From: Straminergon stramineum
Taxonomy: Eukaryota; Streptophyta; Bryopsida; Hypnales; Calliergonaceae
Direction: 5' to 3'
DNA: 64,000 bases
NCBI GenBank assembly: GCA_963920665.1
Contig: OY987273.1
Location: 8,000,501-8,064,500 of the forward strand
A program made the position numbers and the translations under genes. The notes under the pieces were generated by a model. The model saw only the letters and a program-made list of their open reading frames with translations, was not told the origin of the DNA and did no database searches. Every line of letters starts with the position of its first letter. The stretch's first letter is position 1. Of this stretch, positions 25,283-37,457 are shown piece after piece.

Positions 25283-25693
25283 TTGACACCTACAAGCCAA
25301 CAATTAGGGTTCCGCTATTTCGTCGATGAAATGGAAAACTAAAACCTATCTCTAGGAACTAATCTATGTGCCTCACCAAGGTTCCCTCAATCAATATTAG
25401 CCTAGAGATGTCCTTTCTATGTGGGGTTTTGAGCCTAGTATGCTCACAATTCATAATCTACCAATTTACCACAATTAGTTGGGTTCTAACCTATTTATAG
25501 CTCATGGTCGGGGCCTTCTAGTTATAATATTCTAAATATAGACCAAATACTATATTGGTATGTGATACACCTATTTTGCTTCTATACTCTTTTGGGGGCT
25601 TTTTGTACATAAAACTGTATTGAAAATTTTAAAAATTTTAAAAAATTTTAAAAAATGAATCCCTAGTGACAAATTATGGGCTCACACCATGTC
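25283..25693 (-). repeat. 400-bp dispersed repeat, inverted partner of 960-1,355
   Basis: Reverse complement of the repeat at 960-1,355, including the T/A-rich end (aaaattttaaaaa at about 25,630). It abuts the 3' end of locus A, 30 bp beyond the stop of the phosphatase-like segment. Confidence 0.75.
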
Positions 25694-25722
25694 AATTTGA
25701 ATTGAGCTCTTTAGGAGCTAAC

Positions 25723-26510
25723 CTAATTTACACTAGAAGGTGCACGAACTACGTCCATGAGCTTGTTGTATTCCTTTCGATTCCTTTCATCACATAGCAT
25801 TTGCCGCCCAATTCTTCTTTGACTATTTTCCTTCAATGACTTCAACCCTTGATCGCGAGCAACATGTAGATGCTTAAACCAGAGAAGCAATATTTCAAGT
25901 AGAAACATGTTTGGCAAACCATTTCCCTTATAACTCCAAGAGTCTAGTAGAATGACATCATCAAACTTGTCCATTATATGTTTTATTGGACTATCGTACA
26001 CAATGACAGTATTGTCGGCCTTGAAGCTTCCTCTTGAGCCATTGAATAGTATATCCAAATTTTTCAGGAACAAGTATTTATCTGTCGTTGGCTCCTTCAA
26101 AGAAGACAACCTTCTGGCTTTTTCTCTACACTTAATAGTTTGACAAGAATCTTGTTCAAGAATAAAAAGGGTCCCACTAAGCCTCAAAAAAGATATTCGC
26201 AAACTTGATCAGTGTTGGACTTCTTCATAGAACTCCACATTGAAATGATTGCAATTTTTCCTATCTCCGAGAGGAAATTGGAGCAAGTAGGTCTCACCCA
26301 CACAGCCTTTGGTTCCACTAAAGCGAATTTTGTGGTTAAGTGTGGTTTCAAAGAGTCTCTGAAGTATTTATGCAACAACCTCTTGGACTTCCAATCTTCA
26401 TAGACACATAGAATGTCATTTAGGTTCAGGATAACCTTGATCCATTTCTCTGCCACCCTGGACTTAAATGGCCGATTGACGCCCTCGGAAGTTCTTCTAC
26501 AATCAAATGG
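25723..26510 (-). pseudogene. NIF/FCP1-type HAD phosphatase-like module, locus A
   Basis: Family: plant HAD phosphatases of the NIF/FCP1 (C-terminal-domain small phosphatase-like) group. Translation in two frames, overlapping near 26,190, gives VILNLNDILC (motif I position), VRPTCSNFLSEIGKIAIISMW then SSMKKS (motif II), ESCQTIKC, LFLKNLDILF (the KDL-type Lys region), NTVIVYDSPIKHIM (motif IV position), and the C-terminal IGRQMLCDERNRKEYNKLM. The canonical nucleophile motif DxD reads NLN here and the metal-binding DD reads YD, so catalysis is not expected. A frameshift at about 26,190 breaks the frame. It lies downstream of the ParB-like part in the same order as in locus B. Confidence 0.65.
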
Positions 26511-27128
26511 AGGATTGGATTCTTGCTATCAGATAGACAAATGTGGAGGTAGTTATGATGTTGTACTATCTTATCCCTGACGTATGGTGAAATCACATAG
26601 AAGCTCGTGCTCGCCAAGAAGTACAAGGGCTAAAGCATAGCAACAATACATGCAATGGAATATGGAAGTACCAAGAGACAGAAAAATCGATGCACATCTG
26701 ATGTTGAGAGGATCCACAAGGTATTATACACGTCTCTTGTATTGCAGCTTTAGGCTCTTAAATGACAATCCCTTTGTCGACTTCATCTTCAAGATCTAGG
26801 ATAGATTCTCATCTTCAATCACATGGAGAGGATGTGATAGAGGATGTGATTGTGCAGTGGAAGTGCATTGTAATGTAGACACAATTGGAAAATTCACTGG
26901 CCCTACAATTCAAGATTTACGAAATGATATGATATGAAATTGCAATATATTATTGACTCAAGAATTGAGTTTCAATATACACAATGAGATTTTAAACTCC
27001 ACAACTCCATAGTTTAGTAGTCTACATGTTTCTACATTGCAAAAATCCTAAACCTACACTATATCAACATATAACACCCTATGATACAAATTAGCTCGAA
27101 TTGAGCTAAAACAAATGACATCGAGTGA
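26511..27128 (-). other. Apparent intron/spacer of locus A with one palindrome
   Basis: Between the coiled-coil segment (stop at 27,129) and the phosphatase module. No long open frame matches locus B. It contains the 21-bp palindrome at 27,090, in the same relative place as the one at 41,995 in locus B. Confidence 0.4.
27090..27110. repeat. 21-bp interrupted palindrome (locus A, internal)
   Basis: Reads attagct-cgaattg-agctaaa: arms TTAGCT/AGCTAA. It sits about 20 bp after the stop that ends the coiled-coil segment. The flanking 'attTGTtttagctc' is shared with locus B at 41,995, so this palindrome was present before the loci diverged. Confidence 0.8.
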
Positions 27129-28989
27129 TTATTGGACAGAACCTACTAGTGGATCTTCGTTGGGAACCATCTCAAATTTGAGTGCTACATTGGGTGGTTC
27201 ACAAGTAGATTTTGCTTGGTGCCGGCATACTCAACATCGCTCGGTGTAAATTGTATACATGGGCTAGTGCGGTTATAATCTTCAATTCGTTTATTAGTCA
27301 CATTTTATCTTCCACATTTTTCTTCTTTGAAAGCATATGATTCTTATTCACTTCTATCATAGTGAAGTGTTGATGCATTGCTTTCTCGAACTCCTACATG
27401 TCAAGAGCAACACTATGTGAGTCATCAAACAAATGTCAAGTTGTCTTTGGGACAAAATACAATTCTATGCTTTCATCAATAGTTGCAATCTCAAGAGGAT
27501 ACCAATGCGATTGCAATTCAAGTTGACCCGAGCTGAATTACTCACCCTAAATTTTGTAGTTTGTCTTAGTGCTTCTCTACTTCTTCGAGCCATTTGAATT
27601 GTCCCAACTGCAACCGCATCTTTAATATTCTTTGGGCTATCCATGTTCACCCCCAAGGTCCTTGCTCCAAGAATGTTTGTTGCCCACAATGGTTGTATTG
27701 TCTAAAATTTATTAACACGTTTGTAGTAGGTGGAGATTGATCATAGCTTCTCCGCATCAATAGACCAGACAATAAAATAGTTCCACTTCTCAAACTCTTT
27801 TTTGGTGTTGTCGTCAATCCCACTACCTTCCTCCATCATCAATCTACTGGCAGCCACGCTATGCTGACCATTTATGATATAGAATAAGCCATGTTCAATA
27901 TCCTCCCACTCCGTCAGCTTCTTTGTGGGACTGATTGGCATAACACAGAGGGTTTGTTTGGTGCTCTTATTTGGCATATTGACAAGCCACTTCATCATTG
28001 CCTCCACCAAATGGTCTTTTTTGACTCAGATGTTGAATTTAGCTAGTGCTTCAAAAATTGTTCGAAGGGAAGTTCTTTCTTCTCATCGACAACAAAAACA
28101 TATGCGTTTGTGCATGTCTCCTAGAACTTTCTATAGACTACATTGACAACTTTGTAGTCAAGTTTGTGGTCATCCTGCAATGCCTCAAACACCATTGCCA
28201 TTAGATCGGCATAATTGAGTTCTCATGGACCTGATTGTTCAGAGGTCTTCTCTACTGGGTTTTTAGCAGATGTAGAACCTAGTAGACTACTCTATGTTAT
28301 AGATGTTGATGTCGGAGGTGGCTTCTTATTCCTCTTGCCTCAACCTTGTGATACTTGGGTGTGGGTTCCCATCGATGGTTGACCTTCTCCCTAACTACCA
28401 ATTTCCATTGAGACAATGTGAGGAGCCATGAATGATTGTTGCATAATGTGCTTCTCTTTAAGCACTTCGAAGGCATTGAACAGATAGTGCAATTTTGTAC
28501 AAAGCCACTTCCTTGTCAAAGGTGAACCGTCGGCATTGCTATAGTGGTTCTCATCTACCCTCTTCTCCAAGTGCTTGATCTTGCTCTTACAAGGTGTGGG
28601 ATCAAGACTCGAAAGGAATGGAGCCATTATAAATGGGATCTTCTCCGAATTGAAGCAAAGCATGAAATGGTATTGCTTGTCACTAGCCAATTCACTCCTT
28701 GTTGTCACGCAACGCACTTAAATCTTCAGGTAGACATTGTTGATAACATCCTTCACCTTCTCATCATATGAAAGGGGTATGAAAACATCTGCATTCTTAT
28801 ATTTCATGTTGAAGACCATGCTGTCCATGTGGGGCACCATGGTCAGACTCTGGGCTTCGACCTGTTTTGGATCAGTGAATTTCTAGTAGTTTCCTTCAAC
28901 CATCATTTGTCGTCATCATATTCATCTCCAGGTCTTGTCGTGGTGAGCCCAGTAAAGTATGTATTCAAGTTCTGAATTTGGTCTTCCAT
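27129..28989 (-). pseudogene. ParB/sulfiredoxin-like 'NGQHS' protein, locus A
   Basis: The start ATG at 28,989 gives MEDQIQNLNTYF, matching MEEQVASLEQYF of locus B. Frames then shift, but locus-B-like segments follow in order: VEAQSLTMVP, KYKNADVFIPLSYDEK, KQYHFMLCFNSEKIPF, APFLSSLDP, RKWLCTKLHYLF, NAYVFVVDEKKE, and an open 28,010-27,741 stretch with CVMPISPTKKL and FYIINGQHSVAAS. The last is the signature of ParB-like nuclease or DGQHR-type domains. The TGA at 27,743 corresponds to CGA in locus B. WATNILGARTLGVNMDSP follows (27,689-27,465), then a charged helix in another frame (about 27,390-27,310) and the end EDPLVGSVQ. At least four frameshifts and several stops. The methyltransferase-like part of locus B is not found here. 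Confidence 0.55.
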
Positions 28990-29219
28990 TCTTCACATGC
29001 ATTTTCTACATTACTTCACACATTGAAGTTGATTAAGTTATTCTCGGATTGTAGATTTGAACTCTAGAACTTACATAGTCAACACATGGTTTCTACAATT
29101 GAAGTCAACCCAACCTGAATAGTACTTCATGGTATCAAGTAGGATTCCACGGGCATCCAATGTCCGTGTCTGCCACTTCTCAAACATTTGGGGACATAGA
29201 GACTTTAGAGTCTCACCGC

Positions 29220-29870
29220 ATCTAGTGGACGGGTGGTCGGATATACGGTTGGACAATCAAGCGGAAGGAGTGGACGGACAAGTGGTCGGATGGTCAAGTG
29301 GACAAATGAACAGACAGGGCAAACAACCAATCTGTTGGACAAATGGGGGGAAAATAAGCTTCACTCACCATTTGTGATTGGATTTCTTAGAGTTGGGGTG
29401 TGTGTGATACCGTAGGAAAGGTATTTGAAAGACCTTTCCAGTGGTATATTGCACGGTCCGAAATTCCAAAAAACAAAGTCACAAATGGTGATTGAAGATG
29501 GTTGTGTCCTCGTTTGCCTAACAAGTCAGTCATCCATCTATCTGCCAAGCAGACGGGAGGACAGACGGACGAGGGGGGAAATAAGCTTCACTTGCCATTT
29601 GTGATTGGATGTTTTGGAGTTTGGAGGCTTGCGATATTCCATTGGAAAGGTATTTAGAAGACCTTTTCAATAGTATATTACATGCCCTTAGAATCCAAAA
29701 CACGAAGTCACAAATGGCGATTAAAGCTAATTGTACACCCATTCGCCCAACAGGTCGATTGTCCGCCTTGTCCACCCTTCAGTCCACTTGACTATCCAAC
29801 CGCTTGTCCGACCACCCGTCCGCCCATTCCAAGACCCATCCATCCACTCACCTGCTTGTTAGATAGCAAC
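29220..29870. repeat. Compound fold-back element with GGACGG/CCGTCC arms
   Basis: Outer arms: 29,220-29,345 is full of 'ggacggacaagtgg' and 'ggtcggatgg'; 29,755-29,870 is the complementary 'ccgcttgtccgaccacc' and 'gtccacttgac'. Inside are two tandem hairpins about 226-232 bp apart (29,345-29,495 and 29,580-29,730). Each has arms 'caccatttgtgattggat'/'tcacaaatggtg' and the inner stem 'ggaaaggtatttgaaagacc'. The inner stem is the same as in module 1 at 7-8 kb. The element separates the start of locus A from its palindrome cluster. Confidence 0.85.
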
Positions 29871-30182
29871 TTGGCCTTGTCTAACTACATCTACAATGTC
29901 CGCTCAAATTGGACGTCCAATTTTTGGACACAATTTGTCCATGGTCGTTCGTCCAGGACAACCCTAGTATCAAGATTATTTTCTTTCTTGCGATGAAGAC
30001 ATTCACAATGAATATTTTCATACTTTGAATATATCTCAAGGATTTGGGTGACTATTAATTTAAAATGCTTAGTACCTAGTTGTTGAATATGATTCTAATT
30101 AGTTTAGTGTTGTGTTTTTAGAAATTTTTTAACTTTGTATATTTGACACTCAAATATATTTGTTTGATGATCAATGCTTCAA

Positions 30183-30920
30183 TTCAAATTGGCTCAACCT
30201 GAATTGTAGTTTCATTGGTCACACAAATCCAAACTTTTTCATAAATAGTCAAATGATCAAAATGTATTGATGCCTATGATTAATCTGTTTGAATAATACA
30301 AGGTTGCATTTCAGATCGGCTCGCTTTGAAATGCAAGTTTACATTTTGTTTTATGCTGATTCAGTGCATATTTTGAATAGTTCTATATTGTACTCTTTAT
30401 TTAGAAGATGTAAAAATCATAAATTATGTTATTTTTATCTAGTCTTGATGTTATTTGTCTACAAAATTTCTATATAAATTCCATTTTTTAGTTCTCTCAC
30501 TCTTTTTTTATGTTGTTTGTGACTTACTTATGTATTCTATAATTCAGGTTGATCTGACCTGAACTACACATTATATATCTGCAATTTAGATTTATCTAAT
30601 CTAGACTGAACATCACATGTTTCGCAATTCAAGTTGATCGGACCTGAAGTACACCTTTTTGGTATACAATTCATATTTATCCAATCTAGACTGAATATCA
30701 CCTATTTACAATTCACATCGATCCTACTTGAACTACACATCGCTTGTCTACAATTTATATTTATTCGATCCAAACTGAGTATCACCTATTTGCAGTTCAA
30801 GTCAATCTGACCTGAATTGCACGATGCTTGCTTCAGATTTAGGTCAATCCAACCTCAACTGCACATAATCTGCCTACAATTCAAATTCTCCTGATGTAAA
30901 CTACAATTCAGAGTGCTATT
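30183..30920. repeat. Cluster of 21-bp interrupted palindromes (class TTCAGGT/ACCTGAA)
   Basis: Clear units, each 7+7+7 bp, start at 30,183, 30,310, 30,543, 30,628, 30,712 and 30,796. The best (30,543) reads ttcaggt-tgatctg-acctgaa. Alternating with them, near 30,583, 30,670, 30,752 and 30,838, are related units with 'ttatcyaatctaga' cores. From 30,543 on, the spacing between like units is about 84 bp (85, 84, 84), so this part is a true tandem array of about 84 bp containing two palindromes. At 30,310 the symmetry extends outward to tgca/tgca. No coding frame. Confidence 0.85.
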
Positions 30921-32689
30921 TTAATGTTGATACTCAACGATAATAGGGTTTTACCCGACAATTTCCTCGTCATATTCTATTGCTATGGAAGTTCTCATCA
31001 ACCCTAAGCAAACCTTGTGTAATCTTGAATAAACCCTAGGCAACCCTAACGAAATCCTTCATAATAGAATAAACACCCTACACAAATCTAAGATGTTGAA
31101 TTCACTTGAAAAATTAACAACCCTAATTATTGATGGAAAGAAAACTATAAGTATATTTAAAAAAAAAAAGTGAAATGAAAACCATGATCATGAATAGAAA
31201 AGGTATGCAATCAAAAACTACCAAAGCAAAAGAAACTAGCTCTGTGAATGACAAACATGGACTTAGAATTTGAACTCACACATAAAACTGCCAAAAAACA
31301 AGCAAACCACGAAACCTAAAAAAAAATGTAATTTACAAGAACTCTAAAACTAAGAAAACATACATGAGACAGTTAACCAAAATATAAGTGCCAAACCACC
31401 AAACCAAAAATAAAAATCTAAGGTCATGTACAAGAAAATAAACTTTAATTACCAAACAAGAAACCTAAGAAGAACCCTATGCAAATAATCCATAAGCTAA
31501 AGCATAGAGAGGCACACAAATCTCGGATCTTGAACCCAAACCCCACGTCCTTCCACAAGCCACAGTAAAAAAAAAGAAACACAAATGGCATATGAATGGC
31601 AACACTAAACCCTAAACGACAACTCCAATTGCAAGTCATTCAAAAACAAGAACAACAATTGCAATAGCAAATGAAGATGTTGGAAATGGAGGAAATTGCA
31701 AGTGAATTTACTTGTTGAAGAGATCCATGGAAATCCAAGCCCAGAATATGACACTCCTTAATAGTGCCACCAGAATTAAGCGCTCAAAAATTGGTCTGGA
31801 AGATAAAAGGAAAAATCCTAAAGCTTGAAGACAAGAGAAGGACTACTATTGTAAACCCTATCGTCCTCAATTAGATACAACAAAAATTGTAAAACCTAAA
31901 CTAGGTGCAACTAAGCAATACAAGCACAACAAGTAACATAGGCGCAATGAGCAATAGTGGCAACGAGCAACATAAGCATACAAAAGAACACAAGCATGTA
32001 GAAGATAACAAGTGCACACAAGAAAAGTTAGAAATATGAACAGAAAAGAACACAAACGCAGACATGCGTACAAAGAAGATGCTCAACCTTGTCATAGGGA
32101 GAGACAAGCATGTCACCATGACTTAGAGGTCCTATACCCGTGGAGAAGAACCTTAAGCCGAGGTACTCTACATTTTTTTTAATTCCAATTGTTTTGTAGT
32201 GCTTGTATACTTTAACACTTCAACAACGAAGAATCTTTCAATGTATGACAAAAGTACAATTGTTAATTCTCAAAATTATGTGCATTGAGGAGAGATTTTG
32301 CATAGGAGTTTGACCTCCAATGAGTGTTTTGTTTTTTCTTAAAGTAGATGATGTCACATAGTTTCAAAAGGGATGAATTCCACAATCACCAATCTATCCT
32401 TTAAGGGTTAAAAATACTTGCATTCATTTATAGAGAATGCATAATGCTAGAAGGCTTTTTGAAAATTTCCATTAGAAACTATACCAAAAGCTAGAATTTC
32501 AAATAGTGCTAGGCAAGTACCAAGAAATTGAATTTTGTAAAATAAAACTAAACCTAATAGACATCATATGAAAAAATAAAACACAATTATATCTTTTTTC
32601 ATGAAAAGATTATTCCGAGGGTGTTCAAATTGCACTAGTGACTAGAAGCCCATCAATGTTGTCGTATGCACAAGGGAGCATAAGTACCA
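30921..32689. other. No gene seen; A-rich
   Basis: A-rich on the plus strand, with a loose microrepeat of 'gcaacaagcaa'-like strings at 31,890-32,000. Around 32,370-32,420 (tccacaatcaccaatcta) there is weak similarity to 48,550 (tccacgatcaccagcct), hinting that the duplicated segments of loci A and B extend this far; not firm. Confidence 0.3.
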
Positions 32690-33764
32690 TTACAACACCA
32701 AATCGTTGTAAAATGACTTGAAATATCGTCCTAGGGGATTCTAGATTGTTGCTGCAAGCCGAGATTAACCGTATTATTGACTTAAGCACTCTATTCACTT
32801 CCTTTCTCTCTTCCAGATCTCTAACTTTCCAGAATGGAATCCAGATCTACTCCTTTCCGAAATCCAGATTCGTATCTTCTCACATACACATTGGTTTTTG
32901 ATGCCTCTGTTTTACCCTTACAGAGATCCGCCTTTGATCTAATAGAGGGGTAGGGACTCACCACTCATATTCTTCACACTCCCTTCTCTCTCTAAACTAC
33001 ACAAAACACACTTAGACTAAATGTTGTACTAGATTAGACTAAGAAACACTCTCACAACTTTTTGGATGGCCAATTCGGAAGACAAGTCACTCAGAGCCGT
33101 AATAAGTCATTTCCACAACAACGACAAATCAACAACAACCGGAACCAATGGGGGATTGTTAGTCGTTCATTAGATTGATCCTAGGGTTTGACAAATCTTC
33201 CGAAGAATAGGATGGGGATTTTTTCCACTAGTGGTTGTTTATCTCCACATGGAACCTTCCCTAGTATTCCAGACTCACACCCACACCACTTCTTGCCGGA
33301 TTTCCGTTCCAATGTTTTAAAGGCACCGCACACAAGACTATATTCACAAGCCTAAACTACGTTACAAGCGTTCCCTCCCAATCAAATCCACTCACCTCAA
33401 ATCCGGATTCCTCCTTTCCTCCTCCTCTCTCTTACACTTCAACGCTCTCACAAGCATACACAAAAAAGATGGATATACGACAGATCAATTTCTGAATGTC
33501 TACTTGGTGGCTCAGATTAAAGAAAAGATGACAAGATACCAACTATAAGCGCTAGGATCGAATGAGAGGACAACCATCCTGCCCTCCCTTAAAAACTCAA
33601 AAACCAAAAACCAAAAAGCCACCTAGAAATCCAAGCGATCAACTACAGACTTTCCGAGAAACTCAGAAAGTCAAATCCCAAAAATTCGGAACCCGGGCCC
33701 ACATCTAGAAACCCGGTTCTAATTCAAAATTCAAATCCTAACTAACTAAAACCTTAACTACTTC

Positions 33765-35851
33765 GCCTTTTGTGCCTTCTTTTGACTACTCCCGCCTAGA
33801 CTAGATGGTGTTGGGATGGATGCCTTCGGAGTCACCTTCACCGAAGTCGTCTTCACTGCTACCCGGGTTTGGATCTTCCAAATCTCTGGAGGTGAATTTT
33901 CTTCTTCTATGTCCTCCTCTTCTTCCTCTTCTGATCCAGTTTGGTATTCCTCTTCGTCAGATTTTTCAATCTAAATGATCTCCCTTTCTTCCTCTTCTTC
34001 TCCTAGAGACGTCTCATCCAACATGATGGTTGTCCTCTCTTCCCTAGGTTGAGGCTGCTACATATGCTCAAAGCTTTCCGAATGAGTCCGGGCCGGAATC
34101 TTCAAGCCTCCCATCCGGTCCACCAAATCACTTCAGATAAGTAGTCTGGGTGTCTAAAGGGTTTCCTTCTCAGGAAGATGAATTGTCACAATAGGAGGTG
34201 AGATGATTACTTCCGTTGGCACTAGCTCTCGTGCTACGTCTGGCTGCTTCGCCAACTCTTGAACTGTCTTCAAGTTCCCCCATATGGTCTTTTCTAGCTG
34301 ACTTGAGAAAGGTTCTATTGAATGCTAGAGAGTCTCCCTAAGAACTTTCGGTCTTGGTGGAAGCAGAAGTGATGAAGTTAGTTTCATCAAAGTTTCCGTG
34401 TCGAAAGGAATTTCCGAAAAGTGAGCGAAATTCATCACCTCAACTGAATCAATACGCCCTAAGAGTTGGTGCATTTCCTTCAACACTATCTCCATTCATG
34501 ATGAGAAATCGACCAAGATCCTGACTACCTTGGATCCAATCAAATGTCCTTCCTTGATTAGCTGATTTTGGACAAGAGAGGCTTTGATGATGAGCTCCAA
34601 GGTTCTATCCACCAAATTGGATAAGTTCTTGATGAGTTGCAGAGCTTCCTACTCCCTTTGCTTTGATGCAGCTAATTCTCCTTCTGCCCAATTCAACCTA
34701 GATTGGAGGTCATTCTTCTCCTTCTCTAGGTTCTTGATGAGTTGCAGAGCTTCCTACTCCCTTTGCTTTGATGCAGCTAATTCTCCTTCTGCCCAATTCA
34801 ACCTAGATTGGAGGTCATTCTTCTCCTTCTCTAGATTCTCAATTTGCTCCTCCTTCCGTCTCATCTCATCTGGATTCGGAAGCTGCTTCACTACTTCCAA
34901 CACATCCTCTAGCTCAACCTTCAACTCCTTGTTGATCATCTTGAGTATGTCCGCCAAGTTTTCATAGTACTCCTGTGCTTGCAACACCTAATTGAATCCA
35001 GTCTTGAAGAATCCGGAAATTCCTTTGGCCTACTTCTCCGGAACTTTCTCCAGAATAGGGAGTTTCCCTCATGAAGTTGGATCGATGGATTTCCTTTGTC
35101 TAGGATCCAACAACTGCTCCTCTTTTTTCGGCTCTTCTTCTTCTTCTTCTTCTTCGAATGTCGGCTCCTCTGCCTCCACTTCGTCCATGAGGCCGTAATG
35201 TAGGATTGTGGATCCGGTGTTGTACTCTACCATTTCTGCATCACTCAAAAGTTTTGCATAGTGGTAGAGGTGGAATAGGTAAGGACCGATTGGGCTGGTT
35301 TTAGCCTTTTTTATATGGGCGACAAATTTGGAGACCACTACTCCAATGACTTTCTCCAAGTAGACAGGTCTACCCTCCATTGCTCCAAAAATGGTGTTGG
35401 CCACCATAACCGTAACCTAGGTAGGCTTTTTCGAATAGAAGATTGAAATAAGGAATTCTGAAACCCTTTTCTACCTCCCATCTAGACAGTCACTAATGGC
35501 ATACCCCTCCTTAGCATGGGCCACATTCCTAAACTTTTCGGTCATGAACTTATCAATTTGGGAGGCTAATCCAAATCCTTTCTTTGGGAATCCATATACA
35601 TTTGCCCAAACTTCGTCTGTCTAGGTTCTGGGTCACTCCCTTACTGTCAACTCATATTGATTCAGAGCTCCTACAATAAGCTCCTGAATCATCTGCTCAT
35701 TCTTCAAGGTCCATGGCCTAAGGAATAGGCCAACACCCCCTATTGTGCTTAGGTCGTCTTCTAACTGCGACCGGTCACTTTGCCTTTCTAAAATGGTAGG
35801 ACAAACCATCCGTGCAGTCACTAGTAATTTACGGCTACCTTCGTCCGCCAT
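33765..35851 (-). pseudogene. Gag-like plant transposon protein with coiled coil (E2)
   Basis: Start at 35,851 (MADEGSRKLLVTARMVCPTI, then RSQLEDDLSTIGG and LFLRPWTLKNEQMIQEL). Then the KEGYAISDCL-type block in broken frames, NTIFGAMEGRPVYLEK, TSPIGPYLFHLYHYAKLLSDAE, and an acidic EEEEEEEP run (35,407-35,069). After a TAG at 34,988-34,990 comes a long coiled coil (VLQAQEYYENLADILK, VELEDVLEVVKQLPNP, EQIENLEKEKNDLQSRLNWA). Proline-rich and acidic tails follow and match E3 down to SPPEIWKIQTRVAV. Several stops. It is the only copy besides E3 whose C-terminal part can be followed to a natural-looking end (KKAQKAK then stop). Confidence 0.55.
34625..34834 (-). repeat. 105-bp in-frame tandem duplication in the E2 coiled coil
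   Basis: Two head-to-tail copies (34,625-34,729 and 34,730-34,834), virtually identical. The period of 105 bp equals 35 codons or five heptads, so the coiled-coil register is kept. Both copies carry the same TAG stop (after KQRE), so the duplication happened after the stop arose and is recent. Confidence 0.9.
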
Positions 35852-36284
35852 CGAGAATCGGAACTAAGTTCGAATCTGGCACAATGCTTAACTCCTAGAA
35901 CAATTGCTAACTCACCACTCTTTCACTCAACTACACGGGCGCAAACTGTTGCAGAAGAAAGAGGGAAGAGAAATGGGAGTGTCAAGGGTTAAAATACCCG
36001 TCATCCTACTGACCGTTTCCAATAGCGGACCATTTACTATAACGGTTCCCTAGATTCCTAGACCAGAACTCTAGGACATAGGCTGTTGCTATCCGGGTTT
36101 CTAGAATCCGGATCTGTCTTGGATCCTTTTACAGAATGCTTGGATCATCCTCTTTGCCTTAATGCAATGTTTAAGCTTAGTGGATTCTAATTCCATTTGC
36201 CTAATGAAAATTTTGAAAAATTCTATCCTATAATAGATCTATTTTATACTAACTCGATAGATTCCAAGTTTTCGTCTTGTGACA

Positions 36285-37453
36285 ACAACCCATCATGTAA
36301 GTCCATTGTTGACAACTCAGAAAAATGAAAATCTCACTATATTTATGAACCTAAATTAAGAACGTAATATGTATTCATTAAATTGAGACACTTCATTGAA
36401 AAGAAACTAAAATACATCAAAATCATAAATTTTTGATGATTTTTTTAAAGTCAACTAGATGTTTAGTCCACTGGACATCTCGAGGGCTCAACTCGAGGTC
36501 GTGGGACGTCTATTTGTCATGATGTTGTGTTGTCCAGACAGAAAACTATGGTAAGTGGTTTTTGGAATTTTTAAACTAATGTTGTAAACTATGAAAAATA
36601 AAATTAAAATGTTTTGGGTTATCATAGACATTACAAACCATTGCAACTTTTGACATAATTAGTTGATTATTTTTGTACATTCAGATACAAATTCTATGAG
36701 TACTCTAAATTGGTCACCCAAGTTTACAATTGTAGTTTACTTTTGTTCTTTAATGACTTTGAAAATAATAGAAACATACTAGAGGTTTCATTTTGCATCA
36801 AGAGAATTTCTTGAAATTTGGCCCAAATTAAAAGAGGTCATACAATTGGGATTGAAATGTTTGCAAAAATTTACATAAAGATTTTCTAAGCATTTAGAGT
36901 TTTATAAATGTATAGGAACATGACACTTGTGTTGGCATCATAAATTAAAAATTTCATGTACCTTCAATACTTGATTTGTGGTTGTATATGGCATTCTATA
37001 TTTGTGTATAAAATTATTCATGATGGAACAAACAGAAATTTACAACATTGTTTATTATTATTTTTTGGCATTGGAAACTATGCAAATGTTGTAGAAGCAT
37101 GAATTTCCATGTTCTTCAATTGTTCACTACAAACTAAATTGAGAATGGTCATAGAATTGTAGTAAACAATTTTTGTAAATTGTGTTGAATGTAGACTTTG
37201 TATTGACTACAAGGAATCGATAAAAGAAAATAGTTAACCTACTTGTAAGAGTTAATTACATGAACATAAACCCTACAAAAAATTGTAAACTCTATTTTAA
37301 ATTTGCATTCTAATGACTATTCACCAAAACCTTTTCAATGCTTACTATGAAATGGTGATGGATTTTCTATTTAGGTATACACCAACATCCACATTAATGC
37401 GACAAATGTCCAGTTACATTGAGCCTTTATGCAATCATTGAACATCATATTCA
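36285..37453. other. No feature seen
   Basis: AT-rich, no open frame of note between E2 and the TTAA-flanked element. Confidence 0.4.
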
Positions 37454-37457
37454 TTAA

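Larger units (their letters stand above)
32690..36284 (-). mobile_element. Gag-like element E2
   Basis: Minus-strand element starting TGTCACAAGACG at 36,284, homologous to E3 through leader and coding region. The coding part runs from 35,851 to about 33,765, and a further 1 kb of non-coding 3' sequence brings it to the size of E4. The 3' end is an estimate: I could not find a clear terminus or target duplication. No long terminal repeats and no reverse transcriptase. Confidence 0.6.

Noticed and set aside
30183..30920. CRISPR array
   Set aside because: Spacing is regular in part, but the repeats are diverged palindromes in a plant-like genome with no cas genes, and the 'spacers' are themselves repeated.
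34584..34967. 127-codon plus-strand frame rich in Ser/Phe with an internal repeat
   Set aside because: Antisense shadow of the E2 coiled-coil segment and its 105-bp duplication.
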